The position numbers and the translations under genes are program-made. From assembly GCA_051653625.1 (NCBI GenBank), contig JBOFWM010000086.1, positions 1 to 18,400 on the forward strand: a DNA stretch of 18,400 bases. The letters run 5' to 3'. A model generated the notes under the pieces. That model was not told the origin of the DNA. It did no database searches and saw nothing but the letters and a program-made list of their open reading frames with translations. Positions 7,941 to 15,168 of this stretch are shown here, piece by piece. Source of the DNA: SFDP01 sp051653625 (GTDB taxonomy: Bacteria; Bacillota; Clostridia; Lachnospirales; Lachnospiraceae). Within the stretch, counting starts at the first letter, position 1, and every line of letters starts with the position of its first letter.

Positions 7941-7977
7941 AAAAAATAGAAAGGTCGTTTGACCTTTCTATTTTTTT
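7941..7977 (+). terminator. Rho-independent terminator closing the transporter-reductase operon
   Basis: A 16-base-pair perfect stem is formed by AAAAAATAGAAAGGTC (7941-7956) and its complement at 7961-7976, with a four-base GTTT loop. The T run is built into the 3' arm. It is very strong, and the matching A run means it would also work on the other strand. Confidence 0.93.
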
Positions 7978-8043
7978 ATAGTTGAATCGCTGTGTTTACA
8001 AAATCATTACGTAACATATACATATTTTTCCTTTGCATTATAT

Positions 8044-8072
8044 TTGACGATATATGAGAAGTTCGATACAAT
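8044..8072 (+). promoter_or_regulatory. Sigma-A promoter of the Nudix gene
   Basis: TTGACG (8044-8049) and TACAAT (8067-8072) are 17 bases apart, each one base from consensus. They lie 66 bases before the Nudix start. Confidence 0.6.
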
Positions 8073-8138
8073 AAAATAGCGTTAAGGTAGGGTTTAAAAA
8101 GAATTACGTGTTTGGATAATAGAAAGGTTATATGAAAT

Positions 8139-8588
8139 ATGAAAAAGACAACACTCTGTTACATTGAAAAAGATGAAATGTACTTGATGCTTCATAGAAA
8201 TAAAAAAGAACATGATACAAATAAAGATAAATGGATAGGTGTTGGTGGCAAGATGGAACAGGAGGAAACACCAGATCAATGTTTGATTCGAGAAGTGAGA
8301 GAAGAAAGTGGATTGGAACTATTAGAATATCAATTTAGAGGAAAAATATATTTTTTTTCGGATATTTATGAAGATGAAATAATGTATTTGTATACAGCAA
8401 CAAAATTTATAGGAGAACTTATTGAATGTGATGAGGGAGAACTTCGGTGGATAGAGAAAAAGAACATTTTAGACTTAAATTTATGGGAAGGGGATAAAGT
8501 GTTCTTGAGAAAATTGCTTGACTCTAAAAATCAACCATTCGAACTAAAGTTGTTTTATGAAGGAGAAGAATTAAAAAGATACGAGTAA
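8139..8588 (+). CDS. Nudix hydrolase, MutT-like (possible 8-oxo-dGTP diphosphatase)
   Basis: A 149-residue cytoplasmic Nudix-fold enzyme. The Nudix box is complete, G-X5-E-X7-REVREESGL, running from Gly37 to Leu59 and carrying the metal-binding glutamates. The N-terminal LCYIEKDEMYLMLHRNKK and WIGVGGK stretches match the MutT-like subgroup usually labelled 8-oxo-dGTP diphosphatase, which cleaves modified nucleoside triphosphates. Substrate identity is uncertain, since Nudix box proteins of this size cut many nucleotides. AGAAAGG lies 11 bases before the ATG. A nearer ATG at 8132 is in another frame and stops quickly. The following gene has its own promoter, so this one is probably a single-gene unit, with readthrough possible because I see no terminator. 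Confidence 0.9.
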   Translation: MKKTTLCYIEKDEMYLMLHRNKKEHDTNKDKWIGVGGKMEQEETPDQCLIREVREESGLELLEYQFRGKIYFFSDIYEDEIMYLYTATKFIGELIECDEGELRWIEKKNILDLNLWEGDKVFLRKLLDSKNQPFELKLFYEGEELKRYE

Positions 8589-8590
8589 AG

Positions 8591-8619
8591 TTGCAAGGAA
8601 ACAAAAAGAAACGTATAAT
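8591..8619 (+). promoter_or_regulatory. Sigma-A promoter of the FetAB-like operon
   Basis: TTGCAA (8591-8596) and a perfect TATAAT (8614-8619) are 17 bases apart, 35 bases before the next gene. They begin immediately after the Nudix stop codon. Confidence 0.7.
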
Positions 8620-8653
8620 GCATAGAAATTGAATAAAACACAGGAGCAACAAT

Positions 8654-9268
8654 ATGAAAAACGAATTACAATATTTTAATATAGAAGACACTTTAGGAGG
8701 TAATCAAAGCAAACTAACAGATCCAATTATGCGAATTGCCGGTTGTGCAGCAGTTACTGCGTGTGATCTATGCATTTTTTTAACAGTGTTTCATAATGAA
8801 GAAAGTTTATATCCGTATAATAAAGAATACCTTAGTTTTTCAGAATATAACATATTTATCAAATGTATGAAACGTTATTTAAAACCACGTTTTGGTGGAA
8901 TTACTATTTTAAAACTTTATGTGGATGGTTTATATAACTATTTACAAAGTGTAACAAATAAAAAATATAGAATTTCTGAATTTTCAGGGGAAGAAAAAGT
9001 AGAGAATGCAATCCTTGAAATAAAAAATAAGATTGATCAAAAGAAAGTAATTCCATATCTTTTATTGCGTCATAAAAATCGGAAATTTAAACATCTTACT
9101 TGGCATTGGTTTTTGATAACTGGATATGAAGAATGTGCAGATGGATTTTATGTGAATGTAATAACATATGGTATGAAACAATGGTTACGATTTGATGATT
9201 TGTGGAATACAGGTTTTAAGAAAAAGGGCGGAATGATATTAATTGATAATACATTTGATGCTCAATAG
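8654..9268 (+). CDS. Unassigned protein, possibly papain/C39-like cysteine-peptidase fold
   Basis: A 204-residue protein that I cannot assign to a characterised family, with no signal peptide. Three features hint at a papain/C39-like fold: a GNQ near residue 16-18; a small-residue segment GCAAVTACD placing Cys31 at the start of a hydrophobic helix, as in the nucleophile helix; and HWFLITGYEE (His151), followed by a beta-strand-like VNVITYG and a RFDDLWNT segment. This resembles the His strand and the following strand of C39-like peptidases. The usual Asp/Asn after the His is not clear; Asn168 is a candidate. AGGAG precedes the ATG. The next gene's ribosome binding site overlaps this stop codon, so the protein is tightly co-translated with a FetA/FetB-like ABC transporter. 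A role in maturing or regulating that transporter's cargo is speculation. Confidence 0.72.
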   Translation: MKNELQYFNIEDTLGGNQSKLTDPIMRIAGCAAVTACDLCIFLTVFHNEESLYPYNKEYLSFSEYNIFIKCMKRYLKPRFGGITILKLYVDGLYNYLQSVTNKKYRISEFSGEEKVENAILEIKNKIDQKKVIPYLLLRHKNRKFKHLTWHWFLITGYEECADGFYVNVITYGMKQWLRFDDLWNTGFKKKGGMILIDNTFDAQ

Positions 9269-9278
9269 GAGAAATGGT

Positions 9279-9905
9279 ATGGGAATTATTCATTCAGAAG
9301 ATGGGTTAAGGTTTAATCATTTTATTGAATATCCAGAAATAAATATTGCTGAAAATGCAATGACTTTTATTTCGGGAGAAAGTGGCTGTGGAAAAAGTAG
9401 TTATTTAAAAATATTAAATAAAACAGTACTGCCGTCACAAGGGAAAATAGTATATAAGGATGAAGACATTGAAGAACTACCTGTACTACAATATAGAAAA
9501 AAAGTTCTTTTAGTTCCGCAAGAAGTATTTCTTCTTGATGATACAATAGAAGAAAATTTTCGATTTTATTATGATGCAAGGGAAGAAAAGCCGCTATCTT
9601 CTCAAAAAATAGAAGAATTTCTTCGAATATGTTGTCTTGATTTTTCCGCCACTGATTATTGTACAATATTATCAGGTGGTGAACGTCAAAGAGTGTTTTT
9701 GTCTATTTTTTTGTCACTAGCATCAAAGGTTTTGTTATTAGATGAGCCGACTGCAGCATTAGATGAAAATACATCCATTACTCTTTTGGCAAATATAAAG
9801 GAATATTGTATGTTAAAGGGAATTACTATTATTTGTGTTTGTCACAATGATAGTTTAATTGAAAAGTTTTCAGATTATATAATAAAATTGGGAGAAAAGA
9901 AATGA
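9279..9905 (+). CDS. fetA: ABC transporter ATP-binding protein, FetA/YbbL-like
   Basis: A 208-residue ABC ATPase. All nucleotide-binding motifs are present: Walker A GESGCGKSS (33-41), Q-loop Gln81, signature LSGGERQR (131-138), Walker B VLLLDEP (151-157) and switch His189. It pairs with the UPF0014 membrane protein encoded next, the same arrangement as E. coli FetA-FetB, which lowers cytoplasmic iron and protects against oxidative stress. The start at 9279 is chosen because AGGAG (9267-9271) sits at the right distance; the open frame extends back to 9243 only through the end of the upstream gene. The FetB-like gene overlaps this stop by four bases (ATGA), implying translational coupling and a stable complex. 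The symbol rests on pairing and architecture, and the exported substrate is not proven by sequence. Confidence 0.82.
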   Translation: MGIIHSEDGLRFNHFIEYPEINIAENAMTFISGESGCGKSSYLKILNKTVLPSQGKIVYKDEDIEELPVLQYRKKVLLVPQEVFLLDDTIEENFRFYYDAREEKPLSSQKIEEFLRICCLDFSATDYCTILSGGERQRVFLSIFLSLASKVLLLDEPTAALDENTSITLLANIKEYCMLKGITIICVCHNDSLIEKFSDYIIKLGEKK

Positions 9906-10675
9906 ATCAAATAGTAACGCTGCAGATAGGACAGTTTGTCTTAGTATATTTATTGCTTATACTTGTGATAGCAATTATGAAAAAATGTCATATTGATAAA
10001 ACAAAGTTATTAATAACAGCTAGTATAAAAATGACAATTCAACTCATTCTTGCAGGATTAATTCTTACATATATTTTTAAAAATCCACATCCTATGTTTA
10101 CGATCACATATCTTGTTGCAATGATTGTTTTTACAATTTATCGTGTATTATCAAAAAATAAGAACCTTAACAATCGTTTTAAACTTATAATTGCTGTTTC
10201 TATAGGTTTTTCAGGTGTTGTAATTCTTGTATTTTTTGTTTGTGCAGTAGTTGGTGAAAACATTTTTAATCCTCAATACGCAATACCAATTTCTGGTATG
10301 TTAATGGGCAATACAATGACAGGAGTCTCTCTTGGGATTAAAACACTTCAAGAAGGGTTGATGGGACAGAGAATTAAAATCAATGCCTTGCTTTGTGTGG
10401 GGGCATCACCAAAGAAAATCTTGCTGCCGTTTGTTTCGCAAGCACTTGAAACAGCGATGTTACCAACATTAAATTCTATGATAGGAATGGGAATTGTTTC
10501 TTTGCCGGGGATGATGACTGGACAAATTTTGGCTGGAACTCTTCCTACTACAGCTATTTTATATCAAATTGCCATTATCATAGCAATATGTACAGTAGTT
10601 ACTTGTGCCAGTTTTGGAGCATTGTATTTTGGTTATCAAACGTTGTTTGATAAAAATACGCAAATAATCTGTTAA
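9902..10675 (+). CDS. fetB: ABC transporter permease, FetB/YbbM-like (UPF0014 family)
   Basis: A 257-residue polytopic membrane protein with about seven hydrophobic segments. It matches the UPF0014/FetB family in length and in conserved stretches: the early KMTIQLILAGLILTYIF segment, the ISGMLMGNTMTGVSLG segment in the middle, and the ALLCVGASPKKI...LPTLNSMIGMGIVSLPGMMTGQIL block towards the end. It would form the membrane channel for the ATPase encoded immediately upstream, which it overlaps by four bases. E. coli FetB works in iron export; other members have been linked to metal-related stress. I see no strong terminator after the gene, only a four-base-pair hairpin near 10686-10696, so some readthrough into the ars unit is possible. 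Confidence 0.88.
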   Translation: MNQIVTLQIGQFVLVYLLLILVIAIMKKCHIDKTKLLITASIKMTIQLILAGLILTYIFKNPHPMFTITYLVAMIVFTIYRVLSKNKNLNNRFKLIIAVSIGFSGVVILVFFVCAVVGENIFNPQYAIPISGMLMGNTMTGVSLGIKTLQEGLMGQRIKINALLCVGASPKKILLPFVSQALETAMLPTLNSMIGMGIVSLPGMMTGQILAGTLPTTAILYQIAIIIAICTVVTCASFGALYFGYQTLFDKNTQIIC

Positions 10676-10707
10676 AAATATAAAACAACGTTTGAGTTGC
10701 ATTTTTA

Positions 10708-10742
10708 TTGACATGTATAGTGGGAATATATATACTATACAT
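10708..10742 (+). promoter_or_regulatory. arsR promoter with inverted-repeat operator
   Basis: A perfect TTGACA (10708-10713) and TATACT (10731-10736) are 17 bases apart. Superimposed on them is an inverted repeat, ATGTATAGT (10713-10721) and ACTATACAT (10734-10742), with a 12-base gap. It covers the spacer and the -10 box, so a bound ArsR dimer would occlude the promoter. The operator function is inferred from symmetry and position directly upstream of arsR. Confidence 0.75.
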
Positions 10743-10773
10743 ATCGAAAAAAATTGATTTGAGGTGATATGAC

Positions 10774-11079
10774 TTGAATAATACACATGCAGAAAATGTT
10801 AAGATATTTAAGGCATTTTGTGATGATAAACGTCTTGCAATTTTAGAACTGCTTCAAAGTGGAGAAAAATGTGCTTGTGTACTGATAGAACGAATGGAAA
10901 TTGGTCAATCTTCTTTGTCCTATCATATGAAAATTTTATGTGAATCTGGTATTGTAGAAAGTCGCCAAGAGGGAAAATGGATACACTACCGCTTGAGTGA
11001 AAATGGGAACAAGAATGCCGCAAATTTGTTAATAGAATTAACAACACCTAATGCTGAGCAGATTCTTGATGAATGCTAG
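10774..11079 (+). CDS. arsR: ArsR-family arsenite-responsive repressor
   Basis: A 101-residue winged-helix dimeric repressor of the ArsR/SmtB family. The metalloid-binding pair Cys33-X-Cys35 sits in EKCACVLIE, the position of the ELCVCDL motif of classical ArsR; a third ligand could be another cysteine (Cys16, Cys56 or Cys101). The recognition helix region reads GQSSLSYHMKILCESGIV, followed by the wing EGKWIHYRL. It starts at TTG, with GAGGTGA at 10761-10767 at ideal distance; an ATG at 10769 stops after two codons. Binding of As(III) or Sb(III) should release the repressor from the inverted repeat upstream. The ACR3 arsenite exporter follows, completing a minimal ars unit. No arsenate reductase or arsA/arsD is seen here. 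Confidence 0.93.
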   Translation: MNNTHAENVKIFKAFCDDKRLAILELLQSGEKCACVLIERMEIGQSSLSYHMKILCESGIVESRQEGKWIHYRLSENGNKNAANLLIELTTPNAEQILDEC

Positions 11080-11087
11080 GGAAGAGA

Positions 11088-11106
11088 AACCATCTATAGG
11101 ATGGTT
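11088..11106 (+). terminator. Weak hairpin between arsR and acr3 (attenuator-like)
   Basis: AACCATC (11088-11094) pairs with GATGGTT (11100-11106) around a TATAG loop, followed by TTCTATTAAT rather than a clean T run. It may partly terminate or process the transcript and lower ACR3 expression relative to ArsR, or simply be an mRNA stem. I found no convincing separate promoter for acr3. Confidence 0.45.
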
Positions 11107-11189
11107 TTCTATTAATAAACATATCGAATTTTTTTGATGTATAAAGAATAGACTTGTAATTAGTAAGAGTTATAAAAAAGGAGAGAAGA

Positions 11190-12233
11190 ATGAAAGAAAA
11201 AAATTATGGAATTGGATTTTTTGAACGATATTTAACTGTATGGGTCGTATTATGTATGATTGTAGGAATTGCAATAGGAACCTTTATTCCAATCATTCCA
11301 AAAGTTCTTGGGCAATTTGAATATGCGAATGTTTCGATCCCTGTCGCAATTTTAATTTGGTTAATGATTTACCCGATGATGTTAAAAGTGGATTTTCAAA
11401 GTGTAAAAAGAGTTGGAAAAAATCCCAAAGGGCTATTTGTAACTTGGATTACAAATTGGTTAATAAAACCTTTTACAATGTTTGGCATTGCATGGCTTTT
11501 CTTTTTTGTGGTTTTTAAAGGATTGATACCAGCAGAGTTAGCGCGCGATTACTTAGCAGGAGCTGTGTTGCTTGGAGCTGCACCATGTACTGCGATGGTA
11601 TTTGTATGGAGTCATTTGACAAAAGGAGATGCGGCATATACGGTAGTACAAGTTGCAACAAATGATCTTATTATTTTGGTAGCATTTACACCAATCGTAG
11701 CATTTTTGCTTGGTGTAAGTGGGGTACAAATTCCATGGGACACATTGCTTTTATCTGTAGTACTTTTTGTAGTGATTCCACTTGCGGGTGGTGTACTTAC
11801 CCGTCATTTTGTTACGAAAAAACATGGAATTGAATATTTTCAAAAAAGCTTTATTACGAAATTCAACAATATTACAATAATTGGATTATTGCTTACTTTA
11901 GTAATTATTTTTTCATTTCAAGGAGAAGTTATTTTACAAAATCCTTTGCATATTGTTTTAATTGCAGTTCCATTAATCCTTCAGACAATTTTTATTTTTA
12001 CCATTGCATATATTGCATGTAAACTTCTTAAATTACCACATAGAATTGCAGCACCTGCTGGAATGATTGGTGCATCCAACTTTTTTGAATTGGCTGTAGC
12101 AGTTGCAATTGCACTTTTTGGAACTGGTAGTCCAGTGGCATTGGCAACTATTGTAGGTGTTTTGGTAGAAGTACCTGTAATGTTGATGTTGGTACGTTTT
12201 GCAAATAAAACAAAAGGTTGGTTTGAATCGTAA
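11190..12233 (+). CDS. acr3: ACR3-family arsenite efflux transporter
   Basis: A 347-residue membrane protein with about ten transmembrane helices that extrudes As(III) using the proton gradient. Its length and helices match the ACR3 family. The essential cysteine is present as Cys133 in GAAPCTAMVFVWS, equivalent to the conserved Cys of characterised ACR3 proteins, and the conserved helix Glu is Glu300 in SNFFELAVA. The N-terminal segment FFERYLTVWV and the loop MMLKVDFQSV are typical of the family. A strong ribosome binding site, AAAGGAGAG, precedes the ATG. It lies 110 bases after arsR with only a weak hairpin between, so induction by arsenite through ArsR is expected. A MATE efflux gene follows after 33 bases and is probably co-transcribed. 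Confidence 0.94.
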   Translation: MKEKNYGIGFFERYLTVWVVLCMIVGIAIGTFIPIIPKVLGQFEYANVSIPVAILIWLMIYPMMLKVDFQSVKRVGKNPKGLFVTWITNWLIKPFTMFGIAWLFFFVVFKGLIPAELARDYLAGAVLLGAAPCTAMVFVWSHLTKGDAAYTVVQVATNDLIILVAFTPIVAFLLGVSGVQIPWDTLLLSVVLFVVIPLAGGVLTRHFVTKKHGIEYFQKSFITKFNNITIIGLLLTLVIIFSFQGEVILQNPLHIVLIAVPLILQTIFIFTIAYIACKLLKLPHRIAAPAGMIGASNFFELAVAVAIALFGTGSPVALATIVGVLVEVPVMLMLVRFANKTKGWFES

Positions 12234-12266
12234 GAAATATAATATCAAAAGATAGGACGAAAAAAA

Positions 12267-13610
12267 ATGTTTAAAGATAAGAAGTTTTTAAGTACATTTT
12301 TCGTAATGTATGTGGCATTGGTGTTACAAAATGTCATAACATTAAGTGTAAACTTAGCGGATAATATGATGTTAGGAGCATATAGTGAAGTTGCTTTAGC
12401 AGGTGTAGCAACAGTAAATCAAATACAATTTATTTTTCAACAAATATTATTTGCAATGGGAGAGGGGCTTGTTATCTTTTGTAGTCAATATTGGGGGAAA
12501 AAACAAACTGAACCCATGAAAAAAATTGCAGCAACAGCCATGTATTGTGGTGTGATTTTAGCCATCATACTATTTGTAATAGTTAGTTTGTTTCCATATC
12601 AATTATTAGGTGTTTTTACACCAGATATAACAATTGTTGAGGAAGCTGTATCGTACATAGGAATTATTCGATATAGTTATATCTTTTTTGCGATTAGTAT
12701 GATATTGCTTGCAACATTAAGAAGTGTAGAGGTTGTAAAAATTGCATTATATCTTTCGATTGTAACGTTTTTTGTAAATTGTGGAATTAATTATGTTTGT
12801 ATATTTGGAAGATTTGGAATTCCAGCTATGGGTACAAAAGGTGCGGCAATTGGAACTTTGACAGCAAGAATTTTAGAATTAATAATTTTGCTTGTTTATA
12901 TTCTAAAAAAAGAAGAGAATCTAAAATTGCGACTTAGTGATTATAAAAAATTGGAAATGCCTTATGCAAAAGATTATATAAAAATTACAGCTCCTATGGT
13001 TTTTGTTCAAGGATTGTGGGGAGTGAATACTGCATTGCAAACGGTTATTTTAGGGCATATGAATAGTGCGGCAATTGCTGCAAATAGCGCGGCAGCAACA
13101 TTATTTCTTATAGTAAAATCAATGGCAGTTGGGGCAGCAGCTACAGCTTCAGTGATTATAGGTAAAACAATAGGAACAGGTGATATGTTGAAGGTGAAGC
13201 TATATGCAAAAGAAATGCAGAAGTTATTTGTAGTAATTGGAATTATAGGAGGGATTATTTTATTTTTTATTCGAATTCCAGTGCTTAGCCTATATGATTT
13301 ATCGGATTCTACAAAAGCTATGGCAAATGATTTTTTAATTATCTTAAGCGTTGTATTTGTGGGAATGTCATATCAAATGCCAACAAATTATGGAATTATT
13401 AAAGGTGGGGGAAGTCCGATGTATGTAGTTAAAGTTGACTTGATTAGCATTTGGTTAATTGTAATTCCGATTTCTTTTTTTATGGCATTTGTGGTAAAAG
13501 CATCGCCTGCAGTTGTAGTATGTTGTTTAAATGCAGATCAAATTTTTAAAGGAATTCCAGCATATATAAAAGCAAATCATGGAACTTGGATAAAGAAATT
13601 AACAAGATAA
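12267..13610 (+). CDS. MATE-family multidrug/metabolite efflux transporter
   Basis: A 447-residue MATE transporter with about 12 helices. Family-like stretches include the N-terminal LSVNLADNMMLGAYSEVALAG, which places the conserved NxxDxxxLG-like motif on helix 1-2, and QILFAMGEGLVIFCSQYWGK in the next segment. The second half repeats the pattern with GVNTALQTVILGHMNSAAIAA. Such proteins export drugs, dyes or metabolites by Na+ or H+ antiport. The substrate here is unknown. The gene begins 33 bases after acr3 behind AGGA and probably shares its transcript, which would tie it to arsenite-inducible expression. That link is inferred from spacing only. Confidence 0.9.
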   Translation: MFKDKKFLSTFFVMYVALVLQNVITLSVNLADNMMLGAYSEVALAGVATVNQIQFIFQQILFAMGEGLVIFCSQYWGKKQTEPMKKIAATAMYCGVILAIILFVIVSLFPYQLLGVFTPDITIVEEAVSYIGIIRYSYIFFAISMILLATLRSVEVVKIALYLSIVTFFVNCGINYVCIFGRFGIPAMGTKGAAIGTLTARILELIILLVYILKKEENLKLRLSDYKKLEMPYAKDYIKITAPMVFVQGLWGVNTALQTVILGHMNSAAIAANSAAATLFLIVKSMAVGAAATASVIIGKTIGTGDMLKVKLYAKEMQKLFVVIGIIGGIILFFIRIPVLSLYDLSDSTKAMANDFLIILSVVFVGMSYQMPTNYGIIKGGGSPMYVVKVDLISIWLIVIPISFFMAFVVKASPAVVVCCLNADQIFKGIPAYIKANHGTWIKKLTR

Positions 13611-13634
13611 GGAAATTATTAAGATAAAGAAGCG

Positions 13635-13673
13635 ATATGGCCAGTTATAGTAATTAACTATAACTGGCCATAT
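13635..13673 (+). terminator. Long perfect hairpin downstream of the MATE gene
   Basis: Two 17-base arms, ATATGGCCAGTTATAGT (13635-13651) and its exact complement (13657-13673), enclose a five-base AATTA loop. It lies 25 bases after the MATE stop, where a terminator is expected. The sequence after the stem (TTATTAAC) is not a real T run, so it could equally be an operator for the following operon or a transcript-end stabiliser. Confidence 0.6.
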
Positions 13674-13705
13674 TTATTAACTATTGTATAGAACATTAAA
13701 TTATA

Positions 13706-13734
13706 TTGACAGATCAGTGAATATAAAATATAAT
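13706..13734 (+). promoter_or_regulatory. Perfect consensus sigma-A promoter for the amino-acid uptake operon
   Basis: TTGACA (13706-13711), a 17-base spacer and TATAAT (13729-13734) match consensus at every position. A promoter this strong is usually repressed. A short inverted repeat in the leader, TAGTAAA (13743-13749) and TTTACTA (13758-13764), and the 39-base hairpin upstream are candidate control sites. Confidence 0.85.
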
Positions 13735-13794
13735 TCAAAACATAGTAAACATACTAATTTACTAGGAAATGAAAAAGAAAGAGTGGGGAAAATT

Positions 13795-14697
13795 ATGAAA
13801 AAGAAAAAAGCAATTCAAGTATTAGTAGCATTAGCAGTATTGATCGTTGGTTTAACAGGATGTGGGAATAAGACCGCTTCTAGAGTAGAGCGTAATGAAA
13901 GCAGTGAAAGCAGTGAAAGTAATGAAACAACAGACGAAACGGAAATAATTACGATTAAAGCAGCAACTGGAGGGCAACCAAGACCATATATTTATGTAGA
14001 TGAAAATAACATACCTACAGGATATGACATTGAAGTATTAAAAGAAGTATTTAATAGATTACCACAATATGAGCTAGAAATAGAAGTTACAGATTTTACG
14101 TCAATATTTTCAGGAATAACAAGTGGGATTTATCAAATTGGTGTTAATAATTTTTCTTATAGCGAAAAGAGAGCGGAATCATATTTATATTCTTTTCCAT
14201 ATGACAAAATAAGCTATGTGTTTGTTACAAAAAATGGAAACAATACCATTAATTCTTTTGAACAAGCAGCAGGAAAGAGTTTTGAAGGAGGAGCAGGTGT
14301 AAGTGTTACAACTGCAGTAGAATCATGGAATGAACAAAATCCAGATAAAGCTATTCATATAGCTTATACAGAAAGTGATACAGCAATTGTTTTACAACAT
14401 GTAGAGGATGGAACGACAGAATTTGCAATTATTGATGCAGCTATGTTTCATGCATTTCAAGAAGAATTTAATTTTGACATTGTAGCAACGGATATTCCAG
14501 AAAATGAAGCAAAATTAATTTCAGAGAACACTTATGCATATTTTCTTTTGTCCAAAGACAATGCTCAACTTCGAGATGAAATTGGAGTAGTATTAAAAGA
14601 ATTGCAAGCAGATGGGACGTTATCAAAATTAAGTCAACAATATTTTGACGGAGAATATGTACCAGAAGAGGATCAATTTATTACACCATTAAATTAA
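13795..14697 (+). CDS. Amino-acid ABC transporter substrate-binding lipoprotein (SBP_bac_3)
   Basis: A 300-residue extracellular binding protein anchored to the membrane by a lipid. The N-terminal Lys-rich stretch, hydrophobic core and lipobox LTGC place the lipidated cysteine at residue 23. A Ser/Glu/Thr-rich linker (about 30-50) follows, and then a family 3 periplasmic-binding fold: PRPYIYVDENNIPTGYDIEV near the start, YSEKRAESYLYSFPY in the first lobe, and AYFLLSKDN...LRDEIGVVLKEL near the end. Such proteins capture polar or sulfur-containing amino acids. The open frame extends upstream to 13684, but that start lies before the promoter; ATG 13795, behind GTGGGG, gives a proper signal peptide. 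It leads an operon with a GNAT, a glutathionyl-hydroquinone-reductase-like enzyme and a matching permease. Cystine or a cysteine conjugate is a reasonable ligand guess, not shown. Confidence 0.9.
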   Translation: MKKKKAIQVLVALAVLIVGLTGCGNKTASRVERNESSESSESNETTDETEIITIKAATGGQPRPYIYVDENNIPTGYDIEVLKEVFNRLPQYELEIEVTDFTSIFSGITSGIYQIGVNNFSYSEKRAESYLYSFPYDKISYVFVTKNGNNTINSFEQAAGKSFEGGAGVSVTTAVESWNEQNPDKAIHIAYTESDTAIVLQHVEDGTTEFAIIDAAMFHAFQEEFNFDIVATDIPENEAKLISENTYAYFLLSKDNAQLRDEIGVVLKELQADGTLSKLSQQYFDGEYVPEEDQFITPLN

Positions 14698-14706
14698 GGG
14701 AAAACA

Positions 14707-15153
14707 ATGGAGAATATAAAAATGGAAGTGTTAAGAGCAGAAAAAAGTTGGCAACATGCGGGAGCATATTATGTCAGAGTAGAAGCTATGGTAAAAGGGT
14801 TCAATATTCCATTGAATAAAGAATTTGATGATCATGATACACCAGATACAAAATATATTGTTGTACTTGATAATGAGTTGCCAATAGGAACATGCAGATT
14901 ATATCTTGTTGATGATTCTGTTGCAAAAATTGAAAGAGTATGTGTAGTAGAAGACGCAAGAAAAAGAGGCGTTGGACAATTCGCCATAAAAGAAGCAGAA
15001 AAATGGTTAAAAGAATTAGGGATTAAAAAAATAATTATAACAAGTAGAGAAGAAGCGGTTGGATTTTATGAAAAATTAGGATACATAGCTGATTGGAAAA
15101 AGAAAAAAGATACAGAAATTTTCAGTATTATTTTTATGGAAAAAGTAATTTAG
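14707..15153 (+). CDS. GNAT-family N-acetyltransferase
   Basis: A 148-residue cytoplasmic acetyl-CoA-dependent N-acetyltransferase. The acetyl-CoA-binding motif A is RVCVVEDARKRGVGQFAIKEA, with the R-x-x-G-V/I-G pyrophosphate loop at RKRGVG. Motif B follows as the EAVGFYEKLGY segment. The N-terminal region (AEKSWQHAGAYYVRVEAMVKGFNIPLNKEFDDHD) resembles the small-molecule GNATs with Ala/Tyr/Arg-rich openings near YjcF/ElaA-like proteins. The gene starts 9 bases after the binding-protein stop, with AAGGGA overlapping that stop. Its position between an amino-acid-binding protein and a GST-fold enzyme recalls B. subtilis operons in which a GNAT acetylates an imported cysteine conjugate. The actual substrate is unknown. 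Confidence 0.87.
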   Translation: MENIKMEVLRAEKSWQHAGAYYVRVEAMVKGFNIPLNKEFDDHDTPDTKYIVVLDNELPIGTCRLYLVDDSVAKIERVCVVEDARKRGVGQFAIKEAEKWLKELGIKKIIITSREEAVGFYEKLGYIADWKKKKDTEIFSIIFMEKVI

Positions 15154-15168
15154 AAAGTGGGGGGAATT

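Noticed and set aside
10676..10705. A terminator after the FetB-like gene
   Set aside because: Only a CAAC/GTTG four-base-pair stem followed by CATTTTTATT can be formed, too weak to call.
11134..11162. A separate promoter for acr3 (TTGATG, 17 bases, TAATTA)
   Set aside because: The -10 match is poor, and a shifted TATAAA lacks a -35 box. Readthrough from the arsR promoter explains expression well enough.
13684..13794. A 37-residue N-terminal extension of the binding lipoprotein
   Set aside because: It would begin upstream of the perfect promoter and bury the signal peptide and lipobox. ATG 13795 gives a textbook lipoprotein start.
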